64,000 nucleotides of DNA from positions 10,318 through 74,317 of the forward strand of contig CABUKE010000009.1 of assembly GCA_902492065.1 (NCBI GenBank). Reading direction: 5' to 3'. This document shows, piece by piece, positions 40,720-48,678 of this stretch; position 1 is the stretch's first letter, and each line of letters begins with the position of its first letter. Under the pieces are notes generated by a model that saw only the letters and a list, made by a program, of their open reading frames with translations, was not told the origin of the DNA and ran no database searches. The DNA is from an uncultured Eubacteriales bacterium. GTDB lineage: Bacteria > Bacillota > Clostridia > UBA1381 > UMGS1253. Both the position numbers and the translations under genes were made by a program.

Positions 40720-42039
40720 ATGGTAAAAATTACGTTTATGGGTGCGGGTAGCACCATATTTGCAAAAAATGTACTGGGCGACACAATGCTTACGCCGGCG
40801 CTCTGTGACAGCGAGATTGCGCTCTATGACATTGACGCGGTTCGGCTGGACGAATCGTACGACATGCTGGAGGCAATCAACAAAAAGCTCAATGAGGGCC
40901 GCGCGGTGATTAAAAAATATCTCGGTGTGGAGAACCGGCGCGACGCGCTTCGGGACGCAAAGTTCGTTGTCAATGCAATCCAGGTCGGCGGGTACGACCC
41001 GTGTACCATCATTGACTTTGAAATCCCGAAAAAGTACGGCCTGCGCCAGACGATTGCCGACACGCTTGGGATTGGCGGCATTATGCGCGCCCTGCGCACG
41101 ATTCCGGTGCTGCGCGATTTTGCGGAGGATATAGAGGTCGTATGCCCGGACGCATGGCTTTTGAACTATACGAACCCGATGGCAATGCTTTCCGGCTATA
41201 TGCAACGGTATACGAACGTAAAGACAGTCGGTCTGTGCCACAGCGTGCAGGTCTGCTCCGAGGGATTGCTCAAAAAGCTGGATATGTTGCCTGAGGATGG
41301 GTTTGTTGACAAAATTGCGGGCATCAACCACATGGGCTGGCTGCTGGAGATTACGGATATGCAGGGCAACGACCTGTATCCGGAAATCCGCGCCCGTGCG
41401 GCCAAGATGAATGAAACGCAGAAGCACGACGACATGGTGCGGTTTGACTATATCAAGCGGCTGGGCTACTACTGTACCGAGTCGAGCGAGCACAATGCGG
41501 AGTATAACCCGTTTTATATCAAGCCGGCATATCCGGAGCTGATTGACCGCTACAACATTCCGCTCGACGAGTATCCGCGTCGCTGCGTCAACCAGATTGC
41601 AGACTGGAAAAAGCAGAAGGAAGAGCTTTGGAACGGCGGCAGCATTGAGCATACGAGAAGTCTTGAGTATGCGTCCCATATTATGGAGGCCATGGTTACA
41701 AACAAGCCGTACAAGATTGGGGGGAATGTGCTCAACAACGGCCTGATTACGAACCTGCCGCAGAAGGCATGCGTGGAGGTTCCCTGTCTGGTGGATGGGA
41801 GCGGCGTGTCGCCGACCTATATCGGGGAGCTGCCCTTGCAGCTTGCCGCCATGAACAGCACGAACATCAACCCGCAGCTCTTGACGATCGAAGCGGCGGT
41901 GACGAAAAAGCGCGAAACAGTGTACCAAGCGGCCATGCTCGACCCGCATACCGGCGCGCAGCTTTCCATCGACGACATTGTTGCCATGTGTGACGAGCTG
42001 ATTGAGGCACATGCGGCGGCGGGATTCCCGGTTTTATAA
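40720..42039 (+). CDS. GH4 family glycosidase (alpha-galactosidase/alpha-glucosidase type)
   Basis: CAGGAGGCG precedes ATG 40720; 439 residues. It is an NAD-dependent GH4 enzyme: the dinucleotide loop FMGAGSTIFAKN at the N-terminus, then VNAIQVGGYDP, the metal/active-site motifs NYTNPMAM, GLCHSVQ (the Mn-binding cysteine) and GINHMGW (histidine). GH4 enzymes hydrolyse glycosides by an oxidation-elimination route. The CHSVQ form is typical of the MelA/alpha-glucosidase side of the family, but the sugar cannot be fixed from sequence. Not secreted. Controlled in all likelihood by the divergent AraC regulator. Confidence 0.92.
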   Translation: MVKITFMGAGSTIFAKNVLGDTMLTPALCDSEIALYDIDAVRLDESYDMLEAINKKLNEGRAVIKKYLGVENRRDALRDAKFVVNAIQVGGYDPCTIIDFEIPKKYGLRQTIADTLGIGGIMRALRTIPVLRDFAEDIEVVCPDAWLLNYTNPMAMLSGYMQRYTNVKTVGLCHSVQVCSEGLLKKLDMLPEDGFVDKIAGINHMGWLLEITDMQGNDLYPEIRARAAKMNETQKHDDMVRFDYIKRLGYYCTESSEHNAEYNPFYIKPAYPELIDRYNIPLDEYPRRCVNQIADWKKQKEELWNGGSIEHTRSLEYASHIMEAMVTNKPYKIGGNVLNNGLITNLPQKACVEVPCLVDGSGVSPTYIGELPLQLAAMNSTNINPQLLTIEAAVTKKRETVYQAAMLDPHTGAQLSIDDIVAMCDELIEAHAAAGFPVL

Positions 42040-42052
42040 ACAACAGAAAAGG

Positions 42053-42089
42053 AAAAAGCACAAACCCAATTCTGGTTTTGTGCTTTTTT
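42053..42089 (+). terminator. Terminator of the GH4 gene
   Basis: AAAAAGCACAAACC and GGTTTTGTGCTTTTTT pair, with a run of T residues, 14 bases past the stop. Confidence 0.88.
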
Positions 42090-42141
42090 GCGCTTTCTTA
42101 TACTGATACTTTTAAAACGTGTTTAAAAGGATTTTCAGCGG

Positions 42142-42321
42142 TTAGCGCAGCTGTGAATTCACGCTTTTTTCGGCGATTTCAATTGCCTTCGTAACCATAT
42201 TACCGCAGTCACGCGAGCTTACGTCGCCCCAACCATTTTTGGAAACGATATCATATACACCAAGCTCTCTTGCGATTTCTGCCTTCAGGTTCTCCGACAT
42301 TTTCGATCTTGATCTGCTCAT
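42142..42321 (-). CDS. Small acid-soluble spore protein, alpha/beta type (SspF-like)
   Basis: A 59-residue gene with GGAGG about 13 bases before ATG 42321. The protein reads MSRSRSKMSENLKAEIAREL, then GVYDIVSKNGWGDVSSRDCG and NMVTKAIEIAEKSVNSQ. It has the SASP skeleton (L..EIA.ELG ... GWG.V..RDCGNMV..AIEIAE), close to SspF-type members with 'YDIV...GWG'. Such proteins coat DNA in spores and protect it from UV and heat. It should be made late in the forespore under sigma-G, but I could not identify the promoter with certainty. Confidence 0.88.
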   Translation of the reverse strand: MSRSRSKMSENLKAEIARELGVYDIVSKNGWGDVSSRDCGNMVTKAIEIAEKSVNSQLR

Positions 42322-42452
42322 CTTCTGTTTCTTTAACCTCCGATTTTGAAAAGCGTTTGTCTTTACACAAGAGTTGATTTCCTTGTGCAGCTTTAGTATG
42401 TGCAGATCAAGCCGCGATATTTTGCAATATTTCTGCTAAAAAATCAAAAATT

Positions 42453-43277
42453 TTAATTTTCGAGCCATACGAGCGGGTCGACTGCGCTCCCGTCTTCTAT
42501 CACTTCAAAGTGCAGATGTCCGACCTCGCCCGTTTCATAGAGGGCCGTGTCGCCGACTGCGCTGATTGCGCTGCCGCGCGTTACACTTTGCCCCTTCTGG
42601 ACGAGGCTCGCGTTTGACAGGTTGGAGTATACGCTTTTTAGCCCGTTCTGATGGTCAATGACAATGGTGATTCCCATAAAGTCGTCCGTGTAAACGTCCT
42701 CAATAATACCGTCGTCCGCGGCGAGCACATCCGTCCCAATCTGCGCCTTAATGTCGATTCCCTGGTGGGAACGCCAGTCACCGAGTGTTTTGGAATAAAT
42801 AAGCGTTTCAACAGCGTGCGGTGTAATGACCTCGCCATTGACTGGATAGGTGAGCGTCGTCTTTTCGCTGGACGTATAGTCGACGTCTGCATCCGCGTTG
42901 GCCTCGCTGGTGTCGGGTGTTGGTGTCGGCATTGGTTCGGGTTCCGGCTCCGGCGTTTTGGCTGCTTTGCTGGTCTTATCGGTTGCTGGGGTAGGTGTTA
43001 CATCCGGCTTTTGCGTTTCGCCGGTGGTTTTGTCTTGTCCATCCTGCATACCTTTTGTCAGGTCGGGCAGCGGGGTAGAGGTCGGCTTCGGCGTAGCCGC
43101 GCTTTGCTGAGGTTTTGCCGGCGCCTGTGAACGCTGGAGTGAGTCGGCAACAAAGTACGTTGCGCTAACGGCCATAATGCAGCAGAGCAGCACTATGTAG
43201 AACCGTTTTTCCTTCATCCAGTTTTTAAATTTTTCTCCCTTTGATTCCTCAAAGCGGCGTTGCTGTCTTCTTTTCAT
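42453..43277 (-). CDS. SpoIIQ-like M23 family membrane protein
   Basis: AAAGGATG eight bases before ATG 43277 supports this start over ATG 43286. The product (274 residues) has a basic cytosolic N-terminus, one membrane helix (FYIVLLCCIMAVSATYFVA), a long Pro/Thr/Glu linker and a LytM/M23 domain (YSKTLGDWRSHQGIDIKAQI, GHLHFEVIEDGSAVDP). Unlike B. subtilis SpoIIQ, both metal-site motifs (HxxxD in SHQGID and HLH) are present, as in clostridial SpoIIQ forms that can bind zinc. In spore formers SpoIIQ bridges the forespore membrane to SpoIIIAH. The neighbouring spore protein gene fits that role; a general cell-wall peptidase is the alternative. Confidence 0.8.
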   Translation of the reverse strand: MKRRQQRRFEESKGEKFKNWMKEKRFYIVLLCCIMAVSATYFVADSLQRSQAPAKPQQSAATPKPTSTPLPDLTKGMQDGQDKTTGETQKPDVTPTPATDKTSKAAKTPEPEPEPMPTPTPDTSEANADADVDYTSSEKTTLTYPVNGEVITPHAVETLIYSKTLGDWRSHQGIDIKAQIGTDVLAADDGIIEDVYTDDFMGITIVIDHQNGLKSVYSNLSNASLVQKGQSVTRGSAISAVGDTALYETGEVGHLHFEVIEDGSAVDPLVWLEN

Positions 43278-43396
43278 ACTGTTCATCCTTTCTTGATAAC
43301 CGTGACATATGAGCGTAAGCGCCCGTTTCTATCCGTATTTTTTCCAGATTGTGCCGCCCTATACATGGAATTGGGAAAAATTTTTTGGGAAGAATA

Positions 43397-43436
43397 CAAA
43401 CAAATGTTTGCAATCCATGGATAAAGGTGATATAAT
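43397..43436 (+). promoter_or_regulatory. Promoter with candidate SOS box before the radical-SAM repair operon
   Basis: TTGCAA (43408-43413), 17 bases and TATAAT (43431-43436) make a strong promoter. The palindrome CAAAC-AAAT-GTTTG (43397-43410) overlaps the first three bases of the -35. In lexA the related CAAAC-N4-GTTTA palindrome overlaps the -35 at the same offset. Confidence 0.75.
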
Positions 43437-43481
43437 AATAACCGAACATAGATACGATTTAAAGAAAGGTTTGTACTTGTC

Positions 43482-44837
43482 ATGGAGCTGATTGAAAAAC
43501 TTTCCATCCTGGGTGACGCGGCAAAGTATGACGCAGCGTGTACGTCGAGCGGCGTAAACCGGCGCGGAAAGCGGGACGGTGGAATCGGCAATGCGGTGTC
43601 GTGTGGGATTTGTCACAGCTTTGCGTCCGACGGACGCTGTATCTCGCTTTTGAAGGTCCTTTTGACAAATTACTGCGTTTACGACTGTAAATATTGTATC
43701 AACCGCTGCTCAAACGACGTGCCGCGCGCCGCGTTTACACCAGAAGAGATTGCCGACCTGACGATTAATTTTTATGTGCGCAACTATATTGAGGGGCTGT
43801 TTTTAAGCTCCGCCGTTGTGAAGAATCCCGACTATACGATGGAGCTTTTGTGCCGTGTGCTGGAAATATTGCGTTACCGCTATCGGTTCAATGGCTATAT
43901 CCACGCAAAGACAATCCCAGGCGCATCGCCGCAGCTCATTGAAAAGCTCGGCCATCTGGCCGACCGGATCAGCGTCAACATTGAGTTGCCGTCGCAGAAG
44001 TCGCTTAATCTGCTTGCACCGCAAAAGAGCAAAGACGCGATTCTGCGTCCGATGGGCCAGATCAGCTCCTCCATCGTGCAAAACAGGCAGGAACTTACTC
44101 TCTATCGCCACGCCACGCAATTTGCTCCGGCAGGGCAGAGCACGCAGATGATTATCGGCGCGTCGCAGGAAAGCGACTATCAGATTTTATCGCTGACTGC
44201 CGGCCTGTATAAAAAGTATGGACTCAAGCGCGTCTTCTTCTCCGCTTATGTGCCGGTGGGAACGGACCCGAACCTGCCCGTGGTGGATAAGCCGCCGCTT
44301 CTGCGGGAGCATCGGCTCTACCAGGCGGACTGGCTCCTGCGGTTTTATGGGTTTGACACGGAGGAAATTCTGAATGAAAAAAGCCCGAACTTCGACCCGC
44401 TATTGGACCCGAAATGCAACTGGGCAATGAAGAATCTGCACCTGTTTCCGGTCGACGTCAACCATGCGCCATACGAGATGCTATTACGCGTACCGGGTAT
44501 CGGCGTAAAAAGCGCGCAGAGGATCCGCGCCGCACGTCGCGTCCGGATCCTGGATTTTGCGGGACTGAAGCGGATCGGCGTCGTCCTGCGCCGCGCACGG
44601 TTTTTTATCACCGTTAACGGCAAGTATATGGACGATTTGAAGGTCAGCGAGAGTTTTATCCTGCAAAACCTGCTCAGCGACGCAAAAAACAATATTCCCA
44701 TTGAAGCGGATAACCAGCGCCAGCTCTCGCTCTTTGACGAGAAACCAGTGCTGGACGTAAAAAATGAGGTGCACAGGTTTTTGACAGAGGGGAAGCCAGA
44801 AGGGAAGGAGGCGCAGCCATGCAGGACGGCGGTTTAA
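43482..44837 (+). CDS. Putative DNA modification/repair radical SAM protein (TIGR03916 type)
   Basis: AGAAAGG upstream of ATG 43482; 451 residues. It has a radical-SAM cluster motif Cys65-x3-Cys69-x2-Cys72 (NYCVYDCKYCINRC) preceded by extra cysteines (CGICHSFASDGRC), a TIM-barrel (YVRNYIEGLFLSSAV, YIHAKTIPGASPQLIEKLGH, RISVNIELPS), and a C-terminal helix-hairpin-helix (RVPGIGVKSAQRIRAARRVR) that should bind DNA. This is the family named putative DNA modification/repair protein, always paired with the next gene, with no established reaction. The candidate LexA site at its promoter suggests induction by DNA damage. Confidence 0.88.
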   Translation: MELIEKLSILGDAAKYDAACTSSGVNRRGKRDGGIGNAVSCGICHSFASDGRCISLLKVLLTNYCVYDCKYCINRCSNDVPRAAFTPEEIADLTINFYVRNYIEGLFLSSAVVKNPDYTMELLCRVLEILRYRYRFNGYIHAKTIPGASPQLIEKLGHLADRISVNIELPSQKSLNLLAPQKSKDAILRPMGQISSSIVQNRQELTLYRHATQFAPAGQSTQMIIGASQESDYQILSLTAGLYKKYGLKRVFFSAYVPVGTDPNLPVVDKPPLLREHRLYQADWLLRFYGFDTEEILNEKSPNFDPLLDPKCNWAMKNLHLFPVDVNHAPYEMLLRVPGIGVKSAQRIRAARRVRILDFAGLKRIGVVLRRARFFITVNGKYMDDLKVSESFILQNLLSDAKNNIPIEADNQRQLSLFDEKPVLDVKNEVHRFLTEGKPEGKEAQPCRTAV

Positions 44838-45571
44838 TTTATCTCTACGACGGAAGTTTTGAAGGGCTTTTGTCAGCAGTGCATACAGCGTATTACAGCC
44901 GCGAAGACCCGGAGCAGATTGTGGAAGCGGATAGCTGCCAGCAATCACTGTTCTGCCGCGTCCGCGAGGTGGAAACCGACTGTGATAAGTTTGAAGCCGT
45001 GTACCGCTCGATTCCGAAAAAAATCTCCCCAAACGCGCTCTTCAATGTGCGGCGCGTGTACCTTTCCGACGACGCTGCGCGCGGGACGCTCGTGTTCAAC
45101 TATCTAAAACTTGGGTTCCATATGGGCGCGCGCGTCGACATGGATTTGCAGAACAGGTGGGTGGCGCGCGTCCACCGCACGGCGCAGCGCGTTTCGAACG
45201 AGGCGTGCCGAATGCGGGAGTTTGTCCGTTTTTCCCAGATGGAGAACGGCGTCCTGTTTTCCAAAATCGAGCCGGACAACAATGTGCTGGAGATGATTTG
45301 CCCCTATTTTGCTGACCGACTTTCCACACTCCCGTGGGTCATTGCGGACGCGCGGCGCGGCCTTGCGGCCGTCTATGACACGAAACGATGGGAGATATTG
45401 CCCTACGATACTGCGAACATCGTCGCCTATTCGCCGGAGGAAGAGGCGTACCAGAAGCTTTGGAAGCGGTTTTATAATATTATTGGAATTGAAAGCCGGA
45501 AAAATGAGAGACAAAGGCGGCAGTGTATGCCAAAAAAGTATTGGAAGAACATGACCGAGTTTCGGATATAA
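44819..45571 (+). CDS. Partner protein of the radical-SAM repair enzyme (TIGR03915/DUF4130 type)
   Basis: A 250-residue protein overlapping the previous gene by 19 bases, so translation is probably coupled; AAGGAGG stands inside the upstream gene. Recognisable are YLYDGSFEGLLSAVHTAYYS, the DUF4130-like middle with HMGARVDMDLQNRWVARVHR, RMREFVRFSQMENGVLFSKI, and APYFADRLSTLPWVIAD-type text (here CPYFADRLSTLPW), and a basic C-terminus (RKNERQRRQCMPKKYWKNM). The family is described only as a putative DNA metabolism protein and is nearly always next to the radical-SAM gene. Cytosolic and intact. Confidence 0.88.
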   Translation: MQDGGLIYLYDGSFEGLLSAVHTAYYSREDPEQIVEADSCQQSLFCRVREVETDCDKFEAVYRSIPKKISPNALFNVRRVYLSDDAARGTLVFNYLKLGFHMGARVDMDLQNRWVARVHRTAQRVSNEACRMREFVRFSQMENGVLFSKIEPDNNVLEMICPYFADRLSTLPWVIADARRGLAAVYDTKRWEILPYDTANIVAYSPEEEAYQKLWKRFYNIIGIESRKNERQRRQCMPKKYWKNMTEFRI

Positions 45572-45597
45572 AAAACGCCACAGTAAGTGGCGTTTTT
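45572..45597 (+). terminator. Bidirectional terminator after the repair operon
   Basis: AAAACGCCAC, loop AGTAA, GTGGCGTTTTT lies directly behind the stop and separates two converging genes. Confidence 0.9.
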
Positions 45598-46674
45598 CTA
45601 TTCGTCAAACCAGTATGTAAACGTCTCCTCGCCGCCGTTTATAAAGACTTCCACCGTCTTTGTGTCGCGTAGAACGTGCAGGGAGCTGATTTCCTTTGCA
45701 TTACTCCTCAGCTCACCCTCCGCCGTGTGCAGCACAGCGCCGGACGCATCTACGGTTACGAGCGGGTCGGACTCAATCAAATGCGGGCGCGCGGAGGCGA
45801 CTGGAAAGCTCATCAGCTTACCGTCCCTGACATGCAGCTCGCGCGGGATGGAAAACGCGCCGACATAGCCCTGCGGCGCAGGCCGCTCGGAAAAATAGTG
45901 CATCCAGCCAATTTGAATCCGCTCCCCAACCAGGCCGGTGAAGCTCTGCGGCGCATAAAAGTGCGGCCCATGCTCTGGACGGTAGATGCGCTCCGGCACA
46001 AAAGTCTTGCCGTCAAAGCTTCCAATTGCCGCACCGACGCAGGGGGTGGGGGTCAGGCGGATGGAATAGACGAGTACATACTTGCCGTCCAGCTCAAAAA
46101 AGTCAGGACACTCGATGACGCGGCAATCGTTGGAGTCCTCGAACAGCACCCCTTCATAATCCCAATGGAGCAAATCCTTCGAGGTGTAAAACACGACTTT
46201 GCCGACGTTGTCCTTTCCAGTGCCGACTACCATGTAATACATGTCGCCAATTTTCGTCACCTTCGGGTCGCGGAAGTCGACGCTCCCCTCTGTAGGCGGA
46301 CGGTCGATGATGGGGTTGCCTTCATATTTGGTGAAGGTCATGCCGTCGTCGCTGTAGGCCACACACTGCGTCTGCTCCAGAGCCTCAGATACCGCGGTAT
46401 AAAACAGATACAGCCGCCCGTCCTTGACGACTGCGCTGCCAGAAAAGCAGCCGCCCTTGTCCTCATATGGCATGTCGGGATACAGCGCGATGGGCAGCTC
46501 CTCCCAATGGAGCAAATCGTCGCTTACCGCATGGCCCCAGTGCATTTTTCCCCACTCGGTGCCGTATGGATTGTGCTGGAAAAACGCGTGATATTTCCCT
46601 TCAAAATACACCAACCCGTTCGGGTCGTTGCTCCAGCCCTGTTTCGGTTCAAAGTGGTAGGCAAGCCTCGGCAT
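45598..46674 (-). CDS. GH32 fructosidase (sucrose/fructan hydrolase type)
   Basis: AAGGAGG precedes ATG 46674; 358 residues. The five-blade GH32 propeller is complete: nucleophile Asp17 in GWSNDPNGLVY, VDFRDPKV (transition-state Asp) and VIECPDFFEL (acid/base Glu). No signal peptide, so it acts in the cytosol on sucrose, sucrose-6-phosphate or short fructans. It is shorter than usual (family members are about 450-500) because the C-terminal beta-sandwich is reduced to about 80 residues ending FTYWFDE. Fourth gene of the lepA-led minus-strand run, 27 bases behind the amidohydrolase. Confidence 0.9.
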   Translation of the reverse strand: MPRLAYHFEPKQGWSNDPNGLVYFEGKYHAFFQHNPYGTEWGKMHWGHAVSDDLLHWEELPIALYPDMPYEDKGGCFSGSAVVKDGRLYLFYTAVSEALEQTQCVAYSDDGMTFTKYEGNPIIDRPPTEGSVDFRDPKVTKIGDMYYMVVGTGKDNVGKVVFYTSKDLLHWDYEGVLFEDSNDCRVIECPDFFELDGKYVLVYSIRLTPTPCVGAAIGSFDGKTFVPERIYRPEHGPHFYAPQSFTGLVGERIQIGWMHYFSERPAPQGYVGAFSIPRELHVRDGKLMSFPVASARPHLIESDPLVTVDASGAVLHTAEGELRSNAKEISSLHVLRDTKTVEVFINGGEETFTYWFDE

Positions 46675-46701
46675 ATGTGCATCCTCCTTATATAAGATTG
46701 T

Positions 46702-47520
46702 TTACAGCCCCAACAGGCGGTATGCGTTTTTATAAAAGATTTTTTCCTTTTCTTCCTCCGTGAGCGAGAGCGTCTGGAACCGCTTATATTCCAGCTCGTA
46801 ATCGGAAAGGGGATAGTCCGTGCCAAACAGGATTTTGTCCACGCCGTGCTGGCGCACAATATCCATAAATTTTTCCGGCGCGAGCTCGTGGAGCGTGCTT
46901 GACGTGTCAAAATACAAATTTTTGCCAACCAGATACTCCATCGCCTCGTCCCACATGAACACGCCGCCCAGGTGCGCGCCAATTGCAATCATCTCCGGAT
47001 AAAGCGTGAGCAGCCGCGCAAGCCGCTTCGGGCTTGTCCGGTCATACGTCCGGTCGCCCATATGGAACAAAATCGGCAGGCCAAGTTTTACGATTTCTTC
47101 ATAGATCGGGAGCATCTCTTTTGCGTCGAGGTCAAAGCCCTGGAAATCAGCATGGAGCTTAATTCCGCGCAGGCCGAGCGCCTTTATGCGGCGCATTTCC
47201 TCTTTATAATTTGCATATCCGGGGTGGATTGTCCCGAACGCGACCAACCGCTCGGGGGACTGCTCTGCGAGCGAGGCAAGGTAGTTGTTTACATTTTCGA
47301 CCTGCTCCGGCTTTGTCGCCGTGGACAATATGACAAGCTTATCAATGTTTGCTGCCTCCGCTTTTTGGAGCAGCGTGTCGAAATGTCCTTTGGAAACGAG
47401 CGGCATATGGTAATATGTTTCTAAGTTCTGCGCTGCTTTCTCCGCAATTTTGTCCGGGAACGCATGCGCGTGGAAATCAACAGTCTTGTAACCGAAAATT
47501 GATTTTTTTTCTTCTGCCAT
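46702..47520 (-). CDS. Metal-dependent amidohydrolase, unknown substrate
   Basis: GGAGTGATGACCC precedes ATG 47520; 272 residues. It has the amidohydrolase-2 TIM-barrel: DFHAHAFPDKIAEKA at residue 15, GLRGIKLHADFQGFDLD, ILFHMGD, AIGAHLGGVFMWDEAMEYL and ILFGTDYPLSDYELEY, giving the His, His and Asp ligands of a single zinc site. Similar to decarboxylase- or hydrolase-type proteins whose substrates are not predictable. Between hemW and a GH32 gene in one direction, so perhaps co-transcribed. Confidence 0.85.
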   Translation of the reverse strand: MAEEKKSIFGYKTVDFHAHAFPDKIAEKAAQNLETYYHMPLVSKGHFDTLLQKAEAANIDKLVILSTATKPEQVENVNNYLASLAEQSPERLVAFGTIHPGYANYKEEMRRIKALGLRGIKLHADFQGFDLDAKEMLPIYEEIVKLGLPILFHMGDRTYDRTSPKRLARLLTLYPEMIAIGAHLGGVFMWDEAMEYLVGKNLYFDTSSTLHELAPEKFMDIVRQHGVDKILFGTDYPLSDYELEYKRFQTLSLTEEEKEKIFYKNAYRLLGL

Positions 47521-47545
47521 GGGTCATCACTCCTTAAAACAAAAC

Positions 47546-48664
47546 CTAAACAAATTCCGACAGGATGGCGTTGCTGACGGCAAAGCCCTTTTGCGTGAAG
47601 CAAATCCTGTCTGTTTCTATCTGAAAAAATCCGCCGTTTGTAAACTTATGGATTGTATTTTCGTACGCTTTTTCGAACCGGAACCCAAACCGCGCGGCAA
47701 ACTCGTCAAGCACAATCCCGCGCGTCAGGCGCAGCGTCATGATGATGTACTCGCTGATTTGGTCTTGCTTTGTCAGCTCAGTTTTTTCTTTGCACGCGCT
47801 CCCACGTTTGTTCATCAACCAGATGTAATCTCCTACAACCGAAACATTCTCATACCGCGCCACGCCATCGTAGCCATGCGCCGCCGCGCCGATTCCGAGA
47901 TAGGGCTGGCAGAGCCAATATTTTAGATTGTGGCGGCACGCAAAGCCCGGCTTGGCGTAGTTGGAGATTTCGTACTGTGCATAGCCGTGCGCCTCCAGAA
48001 ACGCCGCCGCGTCGTCACAGAGCGCGCGCTCCAAATCCTCGTCCGGGAGAGGGAGCGTCCCCGCCTGCTGCTGCGTATAAAACGGCGTACCCGGCTCGAC
48101 AATCAGGCTGTAGGCGCTGATATGCGTCGGGGAGAGCGCGGCTGCCCGCACCAGCGTGTCGCGTAGGCTGTCGCGCGTTTGATACGGCACGGCGAGCATC
48201 AGGTCGAGGTTCAGGTTATTAAACCCGGCCGCCTGCACCAGATTTGCCGCATGGACGGCCTCCTGTGCGCTGTGTATCCTGCCAAGCGCGCGTAGTTCCC
48301 GCTCCTGCAAAGACTGCACGCCGAGACTGATTCGGTTTATGCCGCAATCGCGATAAATACGGAGCTTCTCTGCCGTGAGCGTGCCCGGGTTCGCTTCCAG
48401 AGTGATTTCCGCGCCGGGCAGGACCGTCATATTCTCGTTGATACTGTCAAACAGGGCAGCAATCAGCCGCGCGTCGACACAGCTCGGCGTCCCGCCGCCT
48501 AAAAATATGCTGTCAAGCTGCTTGCCTTTACAGCTTTTGAGTTCTTGTTTTAGTGCGGCAAAGTAGGCGCGCTGCTGCGCCTCGGGCGCACAGGCAGAAA
48601 CAAAGTCGCAGTACGCGCACTTTTTGATACAAAACGGAATATGAATGTACAGCCCGTATGTCAT
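47546..48664 (-). CDS. hemW: HemW, radical SAM heme chaperone
   Basis: AAGGGG precedes ATG 48664; 372 residues. The N-terminus YIHIPFCIKKCAYCDFVSAC carries the Cys-x3-Cys-x2-Cys cluster motif with the extra cysteine, followed by the radical-SAM barrel (SIFLGGGTPSCVD, EITLEANPG, RISLGVQSLQERELRALGRI, HISAYSLIVEPGTPF, YEISNYAKPGFACRHNLKYW). This is the coproporphyrinogen-oxidase-like branch now called HemW, which handles heme. It lies 14 bases behind lepA, the usual pairing in Firmicutes. Confidence 0.94.
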   Translation of the reverse strand: MTYGLYIHIPFCIKKCAYCDFVSACAPEAQQRAYFAALKQELKSCKGKQLDSIFLGGGTPSCVDARLIAALFDSINENMTVLPGAEITLEANPGTLTAEKLRIYRDCGINRISLGVQSLQERELRALGRIHSAQEAVHAANLVQAAGFNNLNLDLMLAVPYQTRDSLRDTLVRAAALSPTHISAYSLIVEPGTPFYTQQQAGTLPLPDEDLERALCDDAAAFLEAHGYAQYEISNYAKPGFACRHNLKYWLCQPYLGIGAAAHGYDGVARYENVSVVGDYIWLMNKRGSACKEKTELTKQDQISEYIIMTLRLTRGIVLDEFAARFGFRFEKAYENTIHKFTNGGFFQIETDRICFTQKGFAVSNAILSEFV

Positions 48665-48678
48665 AGCGCAGCCCCTTC

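Noticed and set aside
40690..42012. 440-codon minus-strand open frame opposite the GH4 gene
   Set aside because: Shadow of a GC-rich coding strand: no start site, no recognisable motif, and the plus-strand GH4 motifs are unambiguous.
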